Assembly (NCBI GenBank): GCA_015501075.1
Contig: JADNYJ010000792.1
Location: forward strand, 1-13,035
Direction: 5' to 3'
Origin: Gymnopilus junonius
Lineage: Eukaryota > Basidiomycota > Agaricomycetes > Agaricales > Galerinaceae
DNA length: 13,035 nt
A program made the translations under genes and the position numbers. Every line of letters begins with the position of its first letter. Position 1 is the stretch's first letter. Positions 6,745-13,035 of this stretch are shown in pieces. The notes beneath the pieces were generated by a model. That model saw only the letters and a program-made list of their open reading frames with translations, did no database searches and had not been told where the DNA came from.

Positions 6745-8679
6745 CTAAATGTCCCCAGGGTGTAGCGCATCAGCATCAATCCACGGATCCGTCACAAGTC
6801 TGATTGGATGTGAGAGCTGCATTGGCATCAGAAATGAAGACCGTGGATTGGGCGGGGTCAGCGAGAGGACAAGAAAGTCCTGCAGTATGGGACACCATCA
6901 GACACCACATCAATAAACCGACGACATTGGAAGGAATGTAAAGTAATGTCAGAGAAAGCATGGATCAAGGAAGGTTGAGGGGATTAGGGAGGTAAAAAAA
7001 AATAGCGTTCCGTGAGTACATCGTTCAAAAGTCTAGACTCTGTCAAACCTTACCTTGACTATGAGATTGCTTGCGCTGAAGCCTCCCGTGCTCACTTCAC
7101 CCCAGCATTTCACTTCGCCTTGCCAATCTAAATACACATCTCCGTCCTCCGGAACGCCGTTGTGTTTTCCTGCCTTCTCCTTCCCATTCCTGATGCTGTG
7201 TTCAGAATGACTATACAAAGCAGGAGGAACAGACCATATCTTGCCCACACCAACAGTAAACGTCCGGAAGCGCTTCAAGCCGTGCACTTCCACCACCACC
7301 TGTCGCGCAATAGACATGCGAATGGCATACGACCGGAATGGGCCTATTCGCAGATCACCTTGTACCTTTGCTTTGTTATCACCACTCCCACTTCCAGGAA
7401 CCTGCAGGTGTTCACTTGACGGAGGAAGAAGCTCGCGGAGCGATTGCAGGGAACTGCTCAGCTGAAGATGGAACGGGATCACATCCGTGAGAGCGTATGT
7501 CTGTACAGAGGGTATGAATAACTATCAAAAAAGAATAGAAAGGGGGCAAGGTAATATTGGATCAGTCTCGAGAACTGTCGTCGATAACGGGGAACATACG
7601 CACATGACATTCAATAGGCTTCATATCCGACTTGGGTCGCACTTTCATGTTTGCTACTACTTGTAGCCATTCCTCAGGAACAGGCTTGAGCGAGGCAAAC
7701 ACGGTGTCGATCAAGACGATAGGGCGACTGGGCCGTGTCCGTGGGCGAAAATTGACCAATGTGATGTATCTGTGCAATCAGGGAATCAATAACACGTACA
7801 AAATGTCATAAGATAACAAGGTATCGTGTCTAGGGCGTCCCGAAGCCGTTTGATGAATATTTACTTGTCAACTCACGTTTTACTTGTCGTCCACGACGCG
7901 AGGTGATACGATCGCGTCCTCGTTATCGTTATGCTGAGAGAAAATGTGCATCTGACAAAGAGTGCTGGTATCCCAAGGAAGGTGGCTTCAAACGATGGCG
8001 GCAAGCGCCAATATTTACCCTCAGCTTCGTATGCGGCTGGGAATTGAATATATATTGGAAGGATAGAGGGACATTTTGGTTCCATTCTCTGTTCTTGAGG
8101 ATTTGGGGCTGGACATTGTTTCCATAGGTCTTGCGTTTCGGAGATAAGGGTAGTGCTTATAGACCCACTGTCCGCGACAGATAAGCTCATTTGCCCGTGG
8201 AGCTTTCGGTGTCAAAAGATAGAGATAAAATGTCAGCCTTTGATAACCAAGAAGCCAGCAGCAGCAGGAAAAGTCTCGGAAAGAGATATGACAATTCGCC
8301 TCCGATACGCGACGTTTCTCTTTGAGAAATGGGATGCTCATAAAGCACGCACCTTTACAGTGACCTGGATGATTTTGTCGGTGTTCTTCAACCCAAGTTC
8401 ACCAATAATCCGCCCATTGCGACCGTACGTCGGCAGTCGAGTTCCTTCTTCTTGGTCTTTGAGAATGAGAGTCGCTTGCTGCCAGTATCTCGTGAACGCC
8501 CCTGATGGCGCACCACCGCTGTTCAGACGCGGTGTAAAAGCCACAACTTCCTCATCTTCACGGGGCTGCACAGAGTATCCAGGGGGAGATGAAATCGTCG
8601 TTGAAGTTGTTGCGCAATTGGGAGGAGTAGCAGCGCTTTCGTACGGAGGAAGCTCTGGAAGAAGTATGGCTGTCGACAT
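6745..8679 (-). CDS. Arrestin-related trafficking adaptor (arrestin N- and C-domain protein)
   Basis: Proteins of this family bridge the HECT ubiquitin ligase Rsp5/Nedd4 to plasma-membrane transporters, triggering ubiquitination and endocytosis. Exons: 8679-8353, 8202-7877, 7769-7604, 7521-7054 and 6879-6745, in phase, giving 473 aa. The N-terminal tail carries two PY motifs that could bind WW domains: LPPY (10-13) and PPGY (32-35). The arrestin N-domain follows, with typical stretches such as LPPSFEATFLGIPALFV and FVRCTFSLSITITR. The C-domain contains PIECH/LFIPSVQTY, TDVIPFHLQL and, near the end, HPIRLVTDPWID. ATG 8679 was chosen because it has A at -3 and directly precedes the LPxYE motif; an in-frame ATG at 8739 would add 20 residues. 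Introns of 150, 107, 82 and 174 nt are longer than elsewhere in the window, so a missed micro-exon in the last one is possible. The family is confident; the cargo is unknown. Confidence 0.9.
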
Positions 8680-9918
8680 CTTAGCGGTGATTTTCAAACT
8701 TTCCCAGCTGGCGAAAGTAGCGAAGGCGCAATACAACAAGGAGGAAACTAAGCAGAGGAGGGCTGGTGCTGGGTTCGACGTTCAGCTAGTACGAACATCT
8801 GTTAGCTACCTGTCCATCTATGTGAGAACGTGTTTGGGTGAAGGCAGGATAACTATAACTCTGACTGGATCGTGTGAGGAGATATTGTTTGACACGGTTG
8901 TTGCGAGATACCAATGTACACCTGTTCCTTTGCTCTGTCTTCAAATATATACTGTATGGTACAGGTATGAGTAATGTGCCAACATTTTCGACATATGGGC
9001 CATACCTCCAAATAGTCCAAAAAGCCGCATTTTTAAAACAGCGGATTCTCTACTGAGGTATTCTTGCAAAAGCTGCAAAAACTCAGATCCGTTGTCGGCC
9101 CACGTTGGCGCACGCTAAGGAGACGGTGTTCCTGCACATATGACTGTAACCTAAGCGAATGAATGATTCAATGAGAAAATATTTCGTATTTTGCAGTTGA
9201 GAGAAAACTACATGGTATTTCGTTATCAGCGACGATTGAGAGTATAAAAACAGTTCAGTCACCTTTTATGGGAGACTTTTGGCTCGTCTCTGGCCACTTT
9301 AAAACCACGTCGAAGGCCATGTCCATGAAGGACGGTCAGGTGAGCGGTTGCCATTATAACTCCTTCGCCAATCTGGAGCAACTCCGAGAGTCAGACGGCT
9401 CAGCATTTTTGATCATAAGCCTTCATAAGCACGCAAGAAGGGCCAATCTCGTGATGGAAGAAAAACTGGTTTTGACAGATTTGAATCTGACATTTCTGGG
9501 GCTTGTGCGCGTATGACGCATTCAGGCAAGGAATACAAGTGGACTCGGAGAAAGCAGACGATAAGAATTAGACAAGAGATGAGAGTTCAAAGATGATCGA
9601 CGACCACTGGTGTGATGTTCGATGCCTGGTTAATTTTCTTGTACATGCCGGCGGCTCACTACACACTTTATTTTAAATTTGCAGCATATCCAACGCATAT
9701 CCTGAAAGTGTATCCCTTTACCAAGAGGAAAAAATTGCAGCTATGACACACCAAATAAAAATATCTAAGAATGTAATAAGAACCCAAAAGCAGCACATAA
9801 TGTTACAGGAAGGTATCCGACTGTTGTACATTAACTCTACGACAGAAATGTCCGCAACGTTCGATTAGTCCCAAGCAGGTAAGAATGTATTTAAGTAATA
9901 ACGTTCGTCAAACCCTTT
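8680..9918. other. Intergenic: arrestin promoter and metallophosphoesterase 3' flank
   Basis: No convincing gene. The left part is the arrestin leader and promoter. A plus-strand frame at 9268-9516 (82 aa, beginning MGDFWLVSGHF) follows a TATAAAAA at 9243-9250 by only about 18 nt. It has no recognisable domain and I do not call it a gene. The right 300 bp are AT-rich and should include the 3' UTR of the next gene. Confidence 0.55.
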
Positions 9919-11713
9919 TTAATTTGACATGAGCCACCAGGTCACCAACGCAAAAGTGCATAAAGGAAATATCGCTATGCTCCAGACATCTAGTAGGCTC
10001 GCCCATAGCCAACTCTGGCGTCGTAAGACAGTGCGTGTCCGTCCTGAGCAGAAACATAACAGCGCTTCCTTTGGACGTTTGAACCACTCGGAGACAGGAA
10101 GACGGTCAACTTTCGGCCGGCGACGCTGACCTTCAAGAATAAACCAGCCTGGAGAAGATGAAGAGCCAATTGATGGGTCTTCGATATCGGGGTGTCTGTC
10201 AATCATTGGGAAATCCTGGCTGGATATGGGCCTGTTTTTGAGATGCGAAGAGCGCGTCTCATTTTGTACATTCATACCGAAGACAACAAGAAGAGACAGC
10301 GCCAGAAAAGGGATATATGTGTTGAGGTATATGCGAAGTTGGTCGGGGAGAAGACAGGGAGTATCGAAATAAGTGTGCTTGCTATCTGTCCGTAGATCAC
10401 TAGGAGCGAGAGATAATAACTGGAAGCCAGGTCGTTGTACGTTCATTACCATAGATATTGTTTTAACGGTGACTTCTCTGACCATCTGAGGTTGTCCACG
10501 AGGAGAAAGAAGCTGGTGAGTGTGTTCGCAATAGTCATGGTCGTCGCCGCTGCAAATGAAAGACATAAGACACTGGTAAAAAAAAGTTCTCAATACCGAC
10601 TTGCTTACCTGAAAACAGCCACAGGTTTAAAGGATTCGAGGAGTCGTTGCGATGATTTCTTCTCCAGCATGTTTTGATACCCCAAACCAACACCAGGGCG
10701 TATAGAGCCCTTTTCTCTGAGAGGTCCGCATCCTTTCCCATCCGGTCTATTAAGTGGTATGTGACTGAATAGAATGACAGGATCTGTATGTTGTTCTTTC
10801 AAAAACATTAGATGCAATTCCTTGCAATACTTGTGCTGTGAACATACCGGCAGCAAACTTTGTCATAAATTCGAGAGCCCCGCCCCGATTTGGGATCCAG
10901 TTCTCATATGCCTTTTTTTGCCCATGGCGTTGCGAATCTTCGTCGGCGTAGTTAGGCGCATCGAATAAAACGAGACTGTGGTTGGCAATAGAGATTACTT
11001 TGTTGGGGGTTCCAAAATGTGCAGAATAGCGAGAACGAGCTTCATCGGAAAACTGCGATGATATTCCAAGGCTAGAACGTGGGCCGTAAGAATGCGCAAT
11101 TTTAGTTCACAATAGAAGGTACGCACCCTGTGTCATGGTTTCCTGCAATGAAGTACACTGGGATACCGTCCGTTACTCTGAAGATATCAGAAAATCTTTG
11201 GTAGTAATCTTCATATCTGGAATGTTACGGTAAGTGAACCACACAATATACCAATGATATTTGGTATACTCTTCTTCAGGCATCGCATAGCGACCATTAT
11301 CCATCATGTCTCCCAAAAATATGACAGTATCTGGATGCTTCTGGAGTGCGACCCTCCAATTTTTCCGCAAGTTGAGGTCAACAAGAACTCTGGTCAGATA
11401 AGAGAGTAGAGGGCCACGGCTTGAATAGGAATGTCGGTCTACAATTTGCGGATCCGCGACAAGCAGGATGTGGGCCGGCTTAGACGGGACTATAGTTGAA
11501 ACGTCATCCTTCTAAGGATCCCAAATGGAGGATGAGTATAGAGGGAAAAAAATCATCACTAGAAAAATAGCGAACCAGATGCAAGTATGGGTCCGGCCAG
11601 TTGCACCACCGGACGCTTGCGCTGAAAATGCCGAGCTCATACCACAGTATGGCCAGCACCCAGAATATCCTAAGACCGTTAACAACGGCACGGTGTCTAG
11701 AAGGGATTGCCAT
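9919..11713 (-). CDS. Cdc1/PGAP5-type membrane metallophosphoesterase
   Basis: Cdc1 (yeast) and PGAP5/MPPE1 (mammals) are Mn-dependent ER/Golgi phosphoesterases that remove ethanolamine-phosphate from GPI anchors and aid ER-to-Golgi export; yeast Cdc1 was first linked to Mn homeostasis. Exons: 11713-11576, 11511-11270, 11216-11127, 11071-10848, 10795-10609 and 10549-9919, all in phase, giving 503 aa. The metal-binding motif series is present in order: ADPQIVD (65-71), GDMMDNGR (113-120), GNHD (152-155), SHIP (242-245) and SGDDHDYC (294-301). The last replaces the GHxH of the wider superfamily, as is usual in this branch. Hydrophobic segments lie at about 14-34 (FWVLAILWYELGIF), 370-388 and 478-498, placing the catalytic domain between membrane anchors. 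ATG 11713 is favoured because an in-frame TGA lies shortly upstream. The first intron has a weak donor, GTTCGC, so the 11512-11575 boundary is the least certain. I assign the family but not a one-to-one ortholog. Confidence 0.9.
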
Positions 11714-12249
11714 GCATTCCCACTCGTTGTGTCCTCAAAGATGTCCGTAAATAAAGATTCCAAATCTCCGCCCGACTCAGGGACGAGATTCGCGTAGTGT
11801 AAGTTGGTGGTTAGAAAATGAATTTAATTTTTGTATTGGCACCGTTTACGACCACGTTTTCCACACTGGTCATTCATCACACGGTACATATTCTATGTAG
11901 TAGAAATACTGGGCCCTGGCAGGTGGATGAAATATTTCTGTCCCCCTCAGTGATATTTCAAAAGGATGATACAGAGATAGCGAATATCTCTGGTAGCAAG
12001 TCTTCAGTGTATCCTTCGAGTTAGAAAGAATAATGGGTCTCATCTACAGACCGAAGGCGAAATTCTTTGTTGAAGTAAACAAAAAGACGGAAACGAGCTG
12101 GAAGCACTTGAGTTCGCTCTGCGTGCAATGCAGTATGACTCAAAAAGACCGAAAAGAATGGCTTCTGGGTAATAGATTCACGACTTAGGAATCTGATTTT
12201 GCAATTCTAAATTTCAGATGTATGCAGCTGGTTGTCATTTGCTCTTCTA
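11714..12249. other. Intergenic between metallophosphoesterase and NDUFB2-like gene
   Basis: This holds the promoter of the 9919-11713 gene and the 3' flank of the 12250-12600 gene. A plus-strand frame at 11818-12024 has hydrophobic character but no family resemblance and is probably fortuitous. No RNA gene or repeat was seen. Confidence 0.55.
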
Positions 12250-12600
12250 TTAATGATGTCCGTTTCCGTGACCCTCGTCATGACCATGGAATCCGTGATC
12301 ACCCTACAAGGTCGTTTAGAGCATTTTGATGAAAGTACATGTTCGAGGCGCACCAATAGTTTCGCTCCGTCTTTCCTGTAAAAAAACAATGAACACCCTG
12401 ATGGCAGGACTATTAAGAACGAGGAAACAAACCTGGCGCGGTAAAAGATGAAGAACCACATGGAGGCTCCCAGAGCTTTAGCAAGGAAGTTGTATCCAGC
12501 ACCGGGAAGGTGAGGGTGAAATCCTGGAGCTATAAAGCTAACATTCAGCGATTGTTCTAATAAGCGCTACTAGATGCCGCATACCGTGTCCTCCAGCCAT
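12250..12600 (-). CDS. Small complex I accessory subunit, NDUFB2 (AGGG)-like
   Basis: Four short exons (12600-12585, 12529-12433, 12375-12354, 12303-12250) join in phase to a 62-aa protein. It starts MAGGHAPGFHPHLPGAGY, has one membrane segment (about residues 20-36, around GASMWFFIFYRAR), then KDGAKLLG and a His-rich end. The layout matches mitochondrial complex I subunit NDUFB2: one membrane helix containing a Met-Trp-Phe motif, followed by a charged stretch and a Leu-Leu/Val-Leu-Gly then His segment. Such subunits sit in the inner membrane arm of NADH:ubiquinone oxidoreductase. The first exon is only 16 nt and the third 22 nt. Two acceptors are possible for intron 1; the one ending at 12530 keeps the frame. 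The tail of 17 residues after Leu-Leu has six His. It shares a short divergent promoter with the gene at 12722. The family call is moderate: the protein is small and judged by eye. Confidence 0.65.
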
Positions 12601-12721
12601 GGCGTAGTTCGAGGAGAGACGGTGTTTTGTTCTATTTGTCCCATCCCGACGCGATCATGCTTCGCCTTCCCAGACTGTCAAAATAGCCCTCTCCGTCTCC
12701 TCGTCAACTCATCCTCCCCAG
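12601..12721. promoter_or_regulatory. 121-bp divergent promoter with an imperfect inverted repeat
   Basis: The start codons of the minus-strand gene (12600) and the plus-strand gene (12722) are 121 bp apart, so their promoters must overlap. CGAGGAGAGACGG at 12610-12622 is the imperfect inverse of CCGTCTCCTCG at 12693-12703 (two extra bases in the first), each close to one start. No clear TATA box was seen in either direction. Confidence 0.6.
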
Positions 12722-13035
12722 ATGGACGCGACAAAAAAACGAAAGCGGGAGGTCGAATCTCCCTTAATTACATACGAGACAGACAGCAGGACATTCGATC
12801 GTCTATTTAAAGGCAAGTGGCCCCAATCTCTGGTGTAATTCGCATTCAAGTATTTATTCTGGTTTAGAGGATTCCTTGGATGGTTTGAAGGCCGTTGTGC
12901 GCAGAAAACTCAACCTTTTGCCGTCCGTTCAGGTTTCTTTGTCTCAATTGCGCAACGGGAAATCAGTCGACTTGGAAGATGGTACTTGCATCCTACAGAC
13001 GCGGGTTTAACAGTTAGCTCACCCGTATTTTGATA
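12722..13035 (+). CDS. Unidentified gene, 5' part, cut by the window edge
   Basis: Exon 1 (12722-12812) starts MDATKKRKREVESPLITYE; exon 2 (12868-12981) runs to Val-Asp-Leu-Glu-Asp. The intron between them (12813-12867) begins with GC in a strong GGCAAGT context and ends in TTTAG. A new donor, GTACTTG, follows at 12982 and the rest lies outside the window. The protein opens with a Lys/Arg cluster (KKRKR, nuclear-signal-like), then TFDRLFKEDSLDGLKAVVRR and VSLSQLRNGKSVDLED. The second part has the look of a ubiquitin-like or PB1 beta-grasp fold (helix after a strand, then a Leu-Arg-x-Gly-Lys turn and an acidic end); that is an impression, not a match. Without the GC donor the frame would stop at TAA soon after 12836. 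The ATG also has a close neighbour on the other strand. Function unknown. Confidence 0.6.

Noticed and set aside
6567..6779. 70-codon minus-strand frame at the arrestin 3' end
   Set aside because: It begins inside the last arrestin exon in the wrong frame and continues into the 3' UTR. The arrestin frame ends properly after TDPWID at the TAG at 6745-6747.
6513..7617. Identical 16-mer ACATGACATTCAATAG at 6513-6528 and 7602-7617
   Set aside because: One copy lies in arrestin exon 3 and its donor, the other in the 3' flank. Flanks do not match and no further structure was seen, so chance is adequate.
8153..8974. Longest open frame in the window, 273 codons on the plus strand
   Set aside because: It runs antisense to arrestin exon 1, its 150-nt intron and the promoter. 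The opposite strand gives a phase-consistent five-exon gene with clear family motifs, and this translation has no domain.
11512..11763. Alternative minus-strand frame with a hydrophobic end upstream of the metallophosphoesterase
   Set aside because: It overlaps the first exon in another frame. Only the frame starting at 11713 gives the family-like membrane segment and joins exon 2 in phase.
12740..12780. tRNA-like B-box core (GGTCGAATCTCCC) near 12752
   Set aside because: No matching A box or cloverleaf can be drawn, and it lies in the coding exon of the plus-strand gene.

Overview
The window looks like nuclear DNA of a basidiomycete fungus, most likely an Agaricomycete. Every convincing gene is cut by many short spliceosomal introns (about 46-65 nt, a few of 82-174 nt), genes lie close together on both strands, and the protein families are fungal. 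No tRNA, rRNA, CRISPR array or prokaryotic operon signal was found. All gene models were read by eye from splice sites, phase and family-like protein sequence.

Layout: (1) 1-1349, plus strand: the 3' part of a second UTP-glucose-1-phosphate uridylyltransferase (UGPase) gene. It has two single-base frameshifts and is probably a pseudogene. (2) 1350-3307: non-coding, with a 40-bp perfect tandem duplication and an 885-bp non-autonomous DNA transposon (1944-2828). The transposon has terminal inverted repeats of about 180 bp and a perfect 9-bp target-site duplication, so it is Mutator-like. It carries an exon-like GC-rich insert. (3) 3308-5184, minus strand: intact eight-exon UGP1 (504 aa), convergent with the broken paralog. 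(4) 5185-6744: UGP1 promoter and the arrestin 3' flank, with one weak 45-aa ORF. (5) 6745-8679, minus strand: five-exon arrestin-related trafficking adaptor (473 aa) with N-terminal PY motifs. (6) 8680-9918: intergenic. (7) 9919-11713, minus strand: six-exon Cdc1/PGAP5-type membrane metallophosphoesterase (503 aa). (8) 12250-12600, minus strand: four-exon 62-aa protein resembling the NDUFB2 (AGGG) subunit of complex I. (9) 12722 to the right edge, plus strand: start of a small unidentified gene sharing a 121-bp divergent promoter with (8).

The genes do not form a pathway cluster. They are housekeeping functions: UDP-glucose supply for cell wall and glycogen, ubiquitin-adaptor trafficking, ER GPI-anchor or Mn-dependent phosphoesterase activity, and respiration. 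The most distinctive part is the left 5.2 kb, where two UGPase paralogs face each other in opposite orientation with different intron sets and a transposon sits between them. I see no convincing wholly new biological system. The best leads are the paralog pair, the transposon with a possible captured exon, and the unidentified gene at the right edge.
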